From Pontivivens nitratireducens (GTDB taxonomy: Bacteria; Pseudomonadota; Alphaproteobacteria; Rhodobacterales; Rhodobacteraceae): a DNA stretch of 64,000 nt. Within the stretch, counting starts at the first letter, position 1, and every line of letters starts with the position of its first letter. The notes beneath the pieces are model-generated. The model worked only from the letters and a program-made list of their open reading frames with translations. It searched no databases and was not told the origin of the DNA. Position numbers and translations under genes: made by a program. Shown one piece after another: positions 1 through 7,333 of the stretch. The stretch spans positions 1 to 64,000 of the forward strand of contig NZ_JACJUQ010000011.1 of the NCBI RefSeq assembly GCF_014235845.1. The letters are read 5' to 3'.

Positions 1-47
1 TTTCGAGATGGTCATTCATGCTTCCTTTTGGTGAAGCATGAACCGGA
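1..47 (-). mobile_element. Probable insertion-sequence end (partial)
   Basis: The reading frame of the neighbouring transporter leaves its family consensus at about position 90 and stops at 48. Beyond it lies a perfect 8-bp inverted repeat, CATGCTTC (17-24) and GAAGCATG (33-40), and then an ATG at 15 on the minus strand that opens a frame reading M-T-I-S-K before the window ends. That start is the kind seen in some IS256-type transposases, which is a recollection and not a match. The exact IS boundary probably lies between 48 and 90. Only the edge is visible, so family and orientation are inference. Confidence 0.35.
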
Positions 48-1106
48 TCAATCATACACAAAAGGTCGGACACTCTCGGCCACATGCCCCTGTTGCTCCA
101 TCGCCAGCGCGTTGAAGTTCGAGAATGTCATTCCCACCATGAACATCGACATCGAGACGACCACCAGAAATGGCACCACGGTAATGATGTCCGCCGTCAG
201 GACCAGCAGCGTGCTCAGCACGATGAAGGCGAGGACCGCGCCGTGGCTGAGAAAGCGCATCCCCCACCGCTCGACCAGCCAGGCATTCGCGAAGGATGAC
301 AGCGCGATGCTGCCCGCGATCAGCGCGAACACCAGCGGAAACCACACGCCAAGCCCCATGACATCGCCCAGAATCTGCTGCGCGGATGTGATGAAGCCAA
401 ACAGCGCCCCCATGAACGTCCCCGCAGCCAATGTATAGCCCATCGTCAAGCGCGAGGTCAGAACCGAGCGGAAGGCATCCGCCACAGCGGGAAGGCGGAT
501 CTCGCGCCGGTTCTGTGGCGCGAGCGTCTCCGGCAGGAACCTGGCGCAGATCCACCACATCACGATGGAATAGAGCGCCAGCACACCGAACACGGCCTGC
601 CAGGGCGCGATGAACAGGACCAGTTGGCCGATGCTGGGCGCCACGACGGGAACGGCCATGAACACCATCATGATCAGCGATATCACTTGCGCCATCTGTC
701 GTCCGGAATAGCAGTCGCGCACGATCGCGGTGCTGATGACGCGGGGCGCCGAGGACGCAACACCCTGCACCATACGCGCCAGAAGCAGAAGCTCAAAGCT
801 GGGCGCAAAGATGCAGCCGATCGCCGCGACCGTATAGGCGGCCAGTCCGACCATCAGGATCGGCTTGCGCCCGAACCGGTCCGCCAGCAATCCAATGGCC
901 AGCTGCCCAACGGCGAAGCCCGTCATGTAGGCGACGATGACCGTCTGCGCACGGTTGGGGTCGTCCAGCAGGAATGCAGCCCCGATAGAGGGCAGCCCCG
1001 GCAACATGATATCAATGGCCAGCGCGTTCAGCCCCATCAGCGCGGCCATGATGGCGACAAAGGCGTTGAAGCCGAGCGGAGCGTGGCGGGAACTGGAATC
1101 TGTCAT
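48..1106 (-). pseudogene. Bcr/CflA-type MFS drug efflux transporter, C-terminally truncated
   Basis: Inner-membrane proton-driven exporter of the Bcr/CflA branch of the major facilitator superfamily. The N-terminus has the branch signature ALAIDIMLPGLPSIG in helix 1, then the loop motif GLLADRFGRKPIL between helices 2 and 3. The ATG at 1106 was chosen because the earlier in-frame start adds 32 non-family residues. The protein is 352 residues, whereas the family is usually near 400: after NFNALAMEQQGHVAE the family continues with the last two helices, but here eight unrelated residues and a stop follow. The truncation coincides with a suspected insertion-sequence end. It lies 77 bp downstream of the D-lyxose isomerase gene on the same strand and may share its transcript. 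It is probably inactive. Confidence 0.75.
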
Positions 1107-1183
1107 GGAAACTGTCCGGTCAGGAAGGGGAAGAAAGGTCAGCGTCCCTCCCCTATTCCCATGGCACCGGACTGTCGAGGGCT

Positions 1184-1879
1184 TTAGCCCCGGGTCACCC
1201 AATCGTCATAATCAGATACCAGAAGGTGGGTCGGCGCGACATCCGCCTCGATGGTGGCAAACCGTCCGATGGGTTCGCGAAAGATGTTGTCGGTCAGATC
1301 GTCATTGACGGTCGAAACCTCACCAATCAGGACGTCGCCGCCCTCACCCCAGAAGGCATGCCAGTCGCCGGGGCGCAGGGTGACGCTCTCGCCGGGGGCG
1401 AGCATCAGCTTGTCACCCGGTGCGACGGTGCGCGCGATGCCGTCGCACGCGACGGTGCAGACGCGATCCTGCGCGAAGTTGCCCGCATCGTCCGAGCCGA
1501 ACAACTCGATGGCCAGCGTCGCCCCGCCCCGGTTTATGATATCCTCGACCTTGTGCACATGGGTGTGCATCGGGCTGAGCTGATCGCGCCGCGAGATCAT
1601 GATCTTCTCGGCGTAGAGCATGCCGGTGCCACTGTCGCGTTCCGAAAGGTCGCCGTTGCGGGTGGTGAACAGGAACAATCCCATCTCGTCAAACCGCCCG
1701 GCACCGTAATCGGTAATGTCCCAACCCAGACGGCGGTCCATGATTTGCCGCGCATCGCTGCGCACGCGCGCCACAAGATCCTCGGGCGACCAGTTCGCAA
1801 AACCGGGCAGGTGCTGGCCATGCTGCGCGATGAACGCGGCGGCATCCGCAAGGATCTGATTGATTTGGGAGCGTTTCAT
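1184..1879 (-). CDS. D-lyxose ketol-isomerase (cupin)
   Basis: Predicted cytosolic aldose-ketose isomerase of the D-lyxose isomerase family, interconverting D-lyxose/D-xylulose and often D-mannose/D-fructose. At 231 residues it has the usual length. Metal ligands of the cupin barrel are visible in SPMHTHVHKVEDIINRGG (His, His, Glu) and in RPGDWHAFWGEGG (the last His), with the family-typical GEVSTVNDD after it. The ATG at 1879 gives the expected N-terminus MKRSQINQIL. A TTG start 24 codons upstream sits in open frame but adds unrelated sequence, and neither start has a strong ribosome site. No sugar kinase or ABC transporter is adjacent, so the physiological substrate is open. Confidence 0.85.
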   Translation of the reverse strand: MKRSQINQILADAAAFIAQHGQHLPGFANWSPEDLVARVRSDARQIMDRRLGWDITDYGAGRFDEMGLFLFTTRNGDLSERDSGTGMLYAEKIMISRRDQLSPMHTHVHKVEDIINRGGATLAIELFGSDDAGNFAQDRVCTVACDGIARTVAPGDKLMLAPGESVTLRPGDWHAFWGEGGDVLIGEVSTVNDDLTDNIFREPIGRFATIEADVAPTHLLVSDYDDWVTRG

Positions 1880-1975
1880 GAGGAATACCACGCGGTTTGA
1901 GGGTGAGGATGCGTTCGTCTCCTTCTCACCCCAATGGCAGTCTTGCGTCAACGTCCCGCGAACGTGACATCTGAC

Positions 1976-2000
1976 GAAAGAGGGGGCGCCTGGCCCCCTC
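1976..2000 (-). terminator. Rho-independent terminator after the 1-Cys peroxiredoxin
   Basis: Stem GAGGGGGC (1980-1987) pairs with GCCCCCTC (1993-2000) around the 5-nt loop GCCTG. On the minus strand it is followed by TTTCGT, a short T tract. It sits 24 bp after the peroxiredoxin stop, which fits a terminator separating that gene from the isomerase. Confidence 0.55.
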
Positions 2001-2023
2001 GATCATAGTCGCTTCGGTCCGGT

Positions 2024-2677
2024 TCAGACCGGCTGTTTCGTCTTGCGCAGATAGGGCAGGATGCGCTCGAACGATCCGAACTTCTGTTCTGCTTCCTCAT
2101 CGCTGACGGCGGGGGTGATGATGACGTCATCACCCTGTTTCCAGTCGGCGGGGGTCGCGACCTGGTGTTCTGCGGTCAGCTGGATCGAATCTATGGCGCG
2201 CAGGATTTCCGCGAAATTGCGGCCCGTTGTCATGGGATAGGTCAGCGACAGCTTCACCTTCTTGTCCGGCCCGATCACGAAGACCGAGCGGACCGTGGCA
2301 TTGGTCGCGGCTGTGCGCTCCTCACCCGCTGTCTCTTCCGCGGGCAACATGTCGAAGGCCTTGGCCACCTTCAGGTCGGGATCGCCGATCATTGGATAGC
2401 TGACGGATGATCCCGATACGGTTTCGATATCGGCCTTCCACCGCTGGTGATCCTCGACCGGATCGACGGAGATTCCGATCACCTTGGTATTCCGCTTCTC
2501 GAACTCGTCGATCATCCCGGCCATCGCGCCCAGTTCGGTGGTGCAGACCGGCGTAAAATCCTTCGGGTGACTGAACAGAACGGCGTAACCGTCACCGATC
2601 CAGTCGTGAAACCTTACCTCACCCTCAGTCGTGTCGGCGGTGAAGTCGGGGGCGGTATCGTTGATGCGCAGGGACAT
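2024..2677 (-). CDS. 1-Cys peroxiredoxin (Prx6 type)
   Basis: Cytosolic thiol peroxidase that reduces hydrogen peroxide and organic hydroperoxides. The 217-residue length and long C-terminal extension fit the Prx6 subfamily. The peroxidatic cysteine is Cys45 in HPKDFTPVCTTELG, and no second conserved cysteine is present, as expected for a 1-Cys enzyme. The Prx6-type TTGRNFAEILRAIDSIQLT segment precedes the C-terminal domain with its P-A-D-W-K-Q-G-D motif. The start at 2677 has a GAGGA ribosome site 7 nt upstream. It is followed by a terminator hairpin, so it is probably a single-gene unit. A second, Prx5-like peroxiredoxin is at 42.6 kb. Confidence 0.92.
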   Translation of the reverse strand: MSLRINDTAPDFTADTTEGEVRFHDWIGDGYAVLFSHPKDFTPVCTTELGAMAGMIDEFEKRNTKVIGISVDPVEDHQRWKADIETVSGSSVSYPMIGDPDLKVAKAFDMLPAEETAGEERTAATNATVRSVFVIGPDKKVKLSLTYPMTTGRNFAEILRAIDSIQLTAEHQVATPADWKQGDDVIITPAVSDEEAEQKFGSFERILPYLRKTKQPV

Positions 2678-2750
2678 GGTGTATCCTCGATTCGTTTACA
2701 GGCGTAAACCGGAGGTAGGTGCACGGACACGTCCGCGCAACTCCTCAATC

Positions 2751-3509
2751 TCAGTTGCGCGGTATGGTAGGCGTCAAACCCTGCGCGCGCTGGGCCTCGA
2801 TTTGTTGGGCGGTGGCGATGACGGTGCCATAGCGCTGCGCGCCGGGGGGGTGCGTGGCAAGAATGGAGCTGGACCCGGCAAAGCGGGCAAAGCTGGCAGC
2901 GCCGTCAACGGGATCATAGCCCGCAAGTTCCGCGATATAGGTGCCCAGAACGTCGGCCTCCAGCTCGAAACTCTGCGAATAGGCGCGTCCTCCGATCTGC
3001 TGGCCAAGGTCCGCACCGGCCTGCGCATCACCGCCAAGCCCCCCCAGGATCAGCGCCCCGGCGAGGCCGCCGAGTCCGACCTGCTGCTGGCGACGTTGCA
3101 AATGCCCGGCAATGTGGTGGCCTGCCTCGTGGCTCATGATGAAGGCAACCTCATTGGCGTTGCGCACGGTGCGCAGCATCGCTTCGTTGAACACGATCAG
3201 AGGGTAGCCGTTCTGGAAGGTCTGAAAGGCGTTGGGCTGATCGCCCGGGGCGATCTGAAACTGGAAATCGCAGAAATTACCGCTGCGCCCGGTTTCGGCA
3301 CGGCAGGTGCTCTCGGCAATCGGCTCAATGCGTTGAGCAACCTGACGCATCAGGTCCTCCCCCTGCGACAGCGATCTGTTCGCCGCAGGCGCGGCAGTTG
3401 CAGGCGGAGCCACGGCGCCTGCAGCGTCAGGCACCTGAAAGGTGGGTTCACAGGCCGTCACGGCCAGCATGGCAAGGGCGGATATAAGAATGCGCACCGG
3501 TCTCTCCAT
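2751..3509 (-). CDS. M48 family metallopeptidase, lipoprotein
   Basis: Zinc metalloprotease predicted to be anchored in the envelope as a lipoprotein: residues 1-20 form a signal peptide ending in the lipobox LAVTAC with Cys20. A low-complexity Ala/Pro linker (about 28-45) leads to the catalytic domain. The zinc motif HEAGH is at residues 127-131 and the third-ligand region FELEAD at 181-186. Its length of 252 residues is typical of small periplasmic M48 peptidases of the LoiP/BepA class, which act in outer-membrane protein quality control; that role is inferred from family. It is transcribed alone, with about 180 bp of featureless DNA upstream. Confidence 0.88.
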   Translation of the reverse strand: MERPVRILISALAMLAVTACEPTFQVPDAAGAVAPPATAAPAANRSLSQGEDLMRQVAQRIEPIAESTCRAETGRSGNFCDFQFQIAPGDQPNAFQTFQNGYPLIVFNEAMLRTVRNANEVAFIMSHEAGHHIAGHLQRRQQQVGLGGLAGALILGGLGGDAQAGADLGQQIGGRAYSQSFELEADVLGTYIAELAGYDPVDGAASFARFAGSSSILATHPPGAQRYGTVIATAQQIEAQRAQGLTPTIPRN

Positions 3510-3691
3510 CTTGTTACGACAGACAGAATAGCGCGTTTTTCCCCGCTTGCCATATGAGTGCCCCTGACAGTTTCACGTTGTCCGGGGGGACGCATGAAAG
3601 CGGCCAAATGTGCAAAGTCACAATGCACTGGCATAACTGCCAAATAACCAATAGCGCGCGCATCTTTTAGAAGATGGCGATTTGGGGCATT

Positions 3692-4096
3692 TCAACTAAT
3701 TGATTTTATTACAGGAATCGGCGCCTTTATTTTCCGGCTGGGAAGAGCGTGCGCACTGACATCAAAAGCATGCGCACCGGCACCGGAGAGACGGCAAAGA
3801 AAAAGGCCCGCCGAAGCGGGCCTGTTGTCATGTCGACGATGCCGAGGCGTCAGGTGCGACCGAGGAGTTCTAAGAGGCTCCAAATCGTTTCGAGCCTGAT
3901 TTGCATTTTCATCCCTAAGACGAGTTTCGAAATAACTAAAGACGTTCGCAACTGAGGGTTTCCGGAGATCGATGCCATTTCTGTCCCAAGCCTCCGTCAT
4001 CAATACCCGCACTCTATGAGCGATTTTCTCCCGACGATCACCCTTGAGGTGATGCCTTGGCATCAGAGCTGCGACGGCTGACTCGCTGGGCTCCAA
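3692..4096 (-). pseudogene. Downstream part of a broken Mu/Tn7-type transposase
   Basis: This stretch is in exactly the same frame as the upstream fragment, separated from it only by TAA-TTT-GAG-GCC. Its first roughly 70 residues (PSESAVAALMPRHHLKGDRR, then KPSVANVFSYFETRLRDENA) read as a plausible helical DNA-binding portion of a TniA/Mu-like transposase; that family call is from memory. The last roughly 45 codons run through a perfect terminator hairpin at 3805-3822 and read as low-quality Arg/His/Pro-rich sequence, so real coding probably stops near 3870. No DDE catalytic domain follows, so the gene is dead. Confidence 0.45.
3796..3822 (-). terminator. Strong Rho-independent terminator, now stranded inside a pseudogene frame
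   Basis: On the minus strand, GGCCCGC and GCGGGCC (3805-3822) form a 7-bp GC stem around a TTCG tetraloop, followed by TTTTTCTTT. This is a textbook terminator reading leftward. No intact minus-strand gene ends just before it; the only frame upstream is the transposase remnant that reads through it. It was probably the terminator of a gene now lost, and it helps mark the left edge of the decayed island. Confidence 0.8.
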
Positions 4097-4105
4097 GGCC
4101 TCAAA

Positions 4106-4627
4106 TTACCGAAAAAGTTCGTTCAAGGTCCGCCCCTTGTATAGAATGAACGCGTCGCTTCTGCCTCCTGCACGCGGGGAGGTGCGAATTTTCATGCTCA
4201 GTGCGATGCTCGCATGCTCAGCGATAAATTCTTTTGCCTCAGGTTTGTCCAATCCTCGTCCGGAAAGTTGTAACCGCGGGTCTCCTGCGTCAGTTCGCAA
4301 TTTCGTCCGCCACTCAACCATGGCTCGGCATAGCGCCAACCTGATCTCGCCGATCTCGCGTTGGCGACTTGGAAGTGCTTGCCACGCCTTGTAACCACCT
4401 AAACGGGTTTCCAGACGGCTACCGGTGGTGGAGGGGGTAGTGTTGATCGCGGACCCAGGAAGACGCAACATTTCGACGAAGGTGGAATATGGCACGATCG
4501 AGATCGCGCCGTTTTCGCTATCCATCACCTCGTAGCCGTGCTCGGTTTGGCTGACAAAAATCACTGGGCGTCTCGCCAGTATAATTTCTGTCCTTGGTGG
4601 GAAATTGTAGCGAGGTGCGCTGGTCAT
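4106..4627 (-). pseudogene. N-terminal part of a Mu/Tn7-type (TniA-like) transposase, stopped in frame
   Basis: The likely start is the ATG at 4627, which overlaps the stop of the upstream frame (ATGA, 4624-4627), an arrangement typical of translational coupling. The translation MTSAPRYNFPPRTEIILARR, a segment ending GAISIVPYSTFVEMLRLPG, and then SRQREIGEIRLALCRAMVEW resembles the N-terminal, non-catalytic region of large Mu-like integrase-core transposases found in this bacterial family; this is recognition from memory. The frame ends at TAA (4106-4108), yet homologous-looking coding resumes in the same frame immediately after. With no DDE domain it is a remnant. Codon use looks less GC-rich than the core genes, consistent with a mobile origin. 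Confidence 0.5.
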
Positions 4628-5508
4628 GCGGCAGCCTCGATTCGATAATTTTCCCAAAGAACATGATCGAGGTTTGCTCGCAGCACGTACTGGGCAACGA
4701 GACGGTAGCATGCCGCAAATGCCCGCGGAGCTGCGACAGATGTATAAGAGAACAGGTCTTTCATATAGTAGAACGGCTGACCCGACTTCGCGATGCGACG
4801 GATCTCGTCGTCCGTTTCCACATCTGGATGCGTTACAAAGTAATGCATCCTCATCATGTTATCTCGGCGCTGGCGCCCATAATCATTTGCGTTAACAACA
4901 ATCATGTCGTCAGCTACGTCAGTCGCTGTTGATGCGGCTATCCTCTGTTCCGTATCAGCGAGAAATAGCGTCTGCTCTACAGCGCTGAGTTGCTGGACAA
5001 ACCGCCATTGGTCGTCATCGGAATCCTGAAATTCATCAAGGATCACAAGCGGAAATAGCCTTCCCATCCATGAGCGCAGATGGGTGCTGCCCTCGAAGAG
5101 CTCCGCCGTCGCAGCGGCAAAGAGGTCAAAGCAGACGATGCCATCTTCGTCCTTCAGACGCTCGCTTTCCGCCCCCCAATCCCCTTCGAACTGCGTGCGC
5201 CGGGTGCCTTCCTCGGAGGGGGCCATCATTTTCAGAGGTCGTCCACCCAGTAAGCGTCCGTGGCACCGCAAAATATCCCAGCAGAAGGAATGAATATCCC
5301 AGCAGAAGGAATGATAGGTCCGCACATCGATGCGTTTCATTTCTTCCTGGGTCAGAATTTCACGGCAGCGCTTCAGGATCTCCTGCACAGCGGCACGGGA
5401 AAAGCTCAAGAACAAGATGCTTTGACCAGGCGCAAGCGTGTCCAGAATGCCCTTGCACTTGAGTAGCGCGAGGGTCGTCTTGCCCGAATCCGGCCCGCCA
5501 ATCACCAA
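4624..5508 (-). pseudogene. Truncated UvrD/Rep-like helicase fused to an unrelated C-terminal segment
   Basis: Residues 1-190 are the N-terminal part of a superfamily 1 helicase: Walker A GGPDSGKTTLAL (4-15), FLSFSRAAVQEIL (33-45), TYHSF (64-68), the Walker B/DExx equivalent LVILDEFQDS (154-163), and LADTEQRI (183-190) at the motif III position. Helicase domains 2A/2B are absent. Residues from about 195 (NANDYGRQRRDNMM onward) are not helicase-like and end coupled to the transposase start, so they probably derive from a transposon gene. The heptapeptide HSFCWDI is duplicated by a 21-bp tandem repeat. The only start is TTG at 5508; an ATG at 5566 opens a different frame, suggesting N-terminal frameshifts. 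Clearly non-functional as a helicase. Confidence 0.65.
5272..5313. repeat. 21-bp perfect tandem duplication
   Basis: The unit AATATCCCAGCAGAAGGAAT plus G occurs at 5272-5292 and again directly at 5293-5313 with no mismatch. It keeps the helicase frame open and doubles the peptide HSFCWDI within the conserved Y-H-S-F region. A recent slippage-type duplication in a decaying gene is the simplest reading. Confidence 0.95.
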
Positions 5509-5569
5509 CGCGTGACCTTTTTCGTCTATGACGGATTGGGCGTTTTCCGCAGATCGAGAAAGTCATGAC

Positions 5570-5923
5570 CTAAACTAAGCCCTCGATATCAATATCGAGC
5601 GGATCGGGGTCATCCGGCCCGTCTTCGCCGTCGCCTGCTGCGTCGGTATCGTCCAGCTTAGGCAACGCCATCTCAGCGGCGACGGTCTCCAAAAAGGTCT
5701 TCACCGTGTCGGGAATCTCGTCCAGCGTCTGGCATTGCTCGATCAGCATCGCGGCAAAACCCGAGCCCTTCTTGGCCTGGAGGACCTGCTTGGACAACGC
5801 GATCACGTCGTCATCGCTGTCGCCGTCTTTAAGATAGCCCTTATCGGTCGGATAGTCGGGATGGTCTTTGGCCTGATCTAAAAAACGCCGATGGACCGCA
5901 GGCGATACTTCGGCGGCCAGCAA
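5570..5923 (-). pseudogene. C-terminal fragment, possibly of an OLD-type ATP-dependent nuclease
   Basis: A 117-codon frame with no ATG: the first start-like codon is TTG at 5923, four codons after an in-frame TAA that overlaps the MITE target duplication. The segment ALSKQVLQAKKGSGFAAMLI followed by EQCQTLDEIPDTVKTFLETV and an acidic tail resembles the extreme C-terminus of OLD-family (ATPase plus TOPRIM) nucleases. The stop at 5570 is 4 nt from the ATG at 5566 that begins the helicase region. OLD nuclease followed by a UvrD-like helicase is the order of GajA-GajB in Gabija defence. The ATPase and TOPRIM domains are missing. The family call is tentative; that it is a fragment is much more secure. 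Confidence 0.4.
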
Positions 5924-5939
5924 GTCTTCTGTGCCTTAG

Positions 5940-6088
5940 CAGGCTGCTGAAAAAGTCGAAGACCGTCCATGTTGGCCCAGATCCGGGCCTCTTTTTGGGC
6001 TCTCTCGTCGAGCTGATGGGAATGTCTCGCTGCGGGCATCAAGCATCTTGACGAAAATCAGGCTCTGAAAACCTTTTTCAGCAGCCTG
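5940..6088. mobile_element. 149-bp MITE with 16-bp perfect terminal inverted repeats
   Basis: The left end CAGGCTGCTGAAAAAG (5940-5955) is the exact reverse complement of the right end CTTTTTCAGCAGCCTG (6073-6088). Both ends are flanked by the direct repeat TTAG (5936-5939 and 6089-6092), a 4-bp target duplication. The 117-bp interior holds no gene. This is a complete miniature inverted-repeat element, movable only by a transposase supplied elsewhere. Ends of this sequence are reminiscent of some IS5-like elements, a family guess from memory. It sits between the OLD-like fragment and the UPF0149 pseudogene, and the TTAG provides the in-frame stop upstream of the fragment. Confidence 0.9.
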
Positions 6089-6119
6089 TTAGGGCCGGGA
6101 GGAACCTGAGCGATCCCGC

Positions 6120-6793
6120 TCAGTGTCGGCCGCAGCATTTCTTGTATTTGCGCCCCGACCCACAGGAGCATGGATCATTTCGGCCTGGCCGGGGACCGGC
6201 CTTGAACGGCACGTCGCTGAGATTCGCAGGCTCCCGCAAGGAAAGCTCGGGGCGGGACTGATGGAGTATCGTGGCGACGCAGTTCGGGATCAGATCGGGT
6301 GCTTCAAGGTCGATCTCGTCATCCGTGAACTTGCTCTGGCCGGTGTAGATATCCTGAAGCGCCATCAGGAAGATCATCGTCTCACGCGTCTCTTCGTCAG
6401 ACTGATCGAGCAGGCGGCTCCAAGCCTGCGGTCGGAGCCGCATGGCGCGCGTGAAGCCAACAACCCAAGGCTCCCACATAACTTCGTCGCTATTGGGATC
6501 AACCTCGTAGATCGGTTCGACCCAAAGCGAGCCGGTTATTGCCTCAACGACCGAGTTGTAATGCGCCATCACTGCGCCAACAGTCTCCTCAGCGGCCTTT
6601 TCGTCAGGGAATTCCGCCTGCCCCGTCTCACCCCAGACATGAGGCAACCATTCCGAGGGTGGATCATCTCTGGGCAAGCAAGAACACCGACTATGTAGCC
6701 ATTGAGTTCGCTGAGCGTCATTGGCATGTGCTCAGCGGGCAGCGCATGCAGCAGTGCGTCAAGTCGATCGAGTTCTTGATCGGACTGGTCCAT
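6120..6793 (-). pseudogene. UPF0149 (YecA-like) protein with SEC-C zinc motif, frameshifted
   Basis: Two overlapping frames make one gene. The N-terminal frame starts at ATG 6793 (MDQSDQELDRLDALLHALP, then [20 protein letters not shown]). The C-terminal frame carries [12 protein letters not shown] and continues to a SEC-C motif, [20 protein letters not shown], whose three Cys and Cys/His bind zinc in this family. Joining ...CPEMI to PPSEW... needs a 1-nt insertion near 6659-6665, where the DNA reads GATGATCCACCC. The intact protein would be about 224 residues, normal for UPF0149. Either a true frameshift or a sequencing error in a C run is possible. Function of the family is poorly known; the zinc motif matches the SecB/ribosome-binding tail of SecA. 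Confidence 0.75.
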
Positions 6794-7247
6794 GGATGTC
6801 TCCCGGGGAGGTCAAGCGCTGTTACTCTGCGCAACGCCAGCCTTCAACTAAGGAAATGTCAGTTCTGAGCTGGGATCGATACACGCTGCGGGCAGATTGA
6901 ATGTCGACCTTGGGCCGGCGTCGCGTATGCCGCCTCCTTACGGCGAGCCGCGCGAGGAAGCCGCGTGCGCTTCGCTTGTTTTCGTGCACTGCGCAATGGA
7001 GGCGTAGCCCAGATCTGGTTGTGGAGACCAGCGCTGGATGCTTGCCAAGCTTGGGCATGTAGCCGGCAGTCCTTGAAGGCGCTCGGTCGCTCGTGCTTTC
7101 CAAGCTGTGCCGGCCTACAAATTAAATAAACAATATCAGAGCTATAAGAAAACCTCAAGAATTTCCGAGAATTCTCTTGACAGGGGTACGCAAGAAAAAC
7201 TGCCGTTTTGCGCACTCTTATGCCCCATTGGCAATAACGAAGGCAAA
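6794..7247. other. 454-bp gap between island and tRNA-Arg, no supported gene
   Basis: Frames of 93 and 145 codons exist on the minus strand, but one begins inside the tRNA gene and both translate to Arg/Ala-rich sequence without recognisable motifs. The 100 bp next to the tRNA are markedly AT-rich (ATTAAATAAACAATATCAG and following). It is a plausible integration scar on the 3' side of the tRNA, but no duplicated tRNA end was found. Confidence 0.5.
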
Positions 7248-7324
7248 TGGCGACCCCTGGAGGATTCGAACCCCCGACCTGATGATTAGAAGTCACCTGC
7301 TCTATCCAGCTGAGCTAAGGGGCC
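7248..7324 (-). tRNA. tRNA-Arg (anticodon TCT)
   Basis: The minus strand folds as a 77-nt cloverleaf. The acceptor stem GGCCCCT pairs with AGGGGTC (one G-T), the D arm contains AGCTCAGCTGGATAGAGC, and the anticodon loop CTTCTAA carries TCT, reading AGA codons. The T arm has GGGGGTTCGAATCCTCC (GTTCGAATCC core), and CCA is encoded at the 3' end (7248-7250). It lies 9 bp downstream of the complex I subunit gene on the same strand. Its 3' end faces the degraded island, the usual geometry for tRNA-targeted integration. Confidence 0.95.
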
Positions 7325-7333
7325 GTTAGGGGG

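Noticed and set aside
6859-7296. 145-codon minus-strand frame upstream of the UPF0149 gene
   Set aside because: It begins inside the tRNA-Arg gene and its product has no recognisable features.
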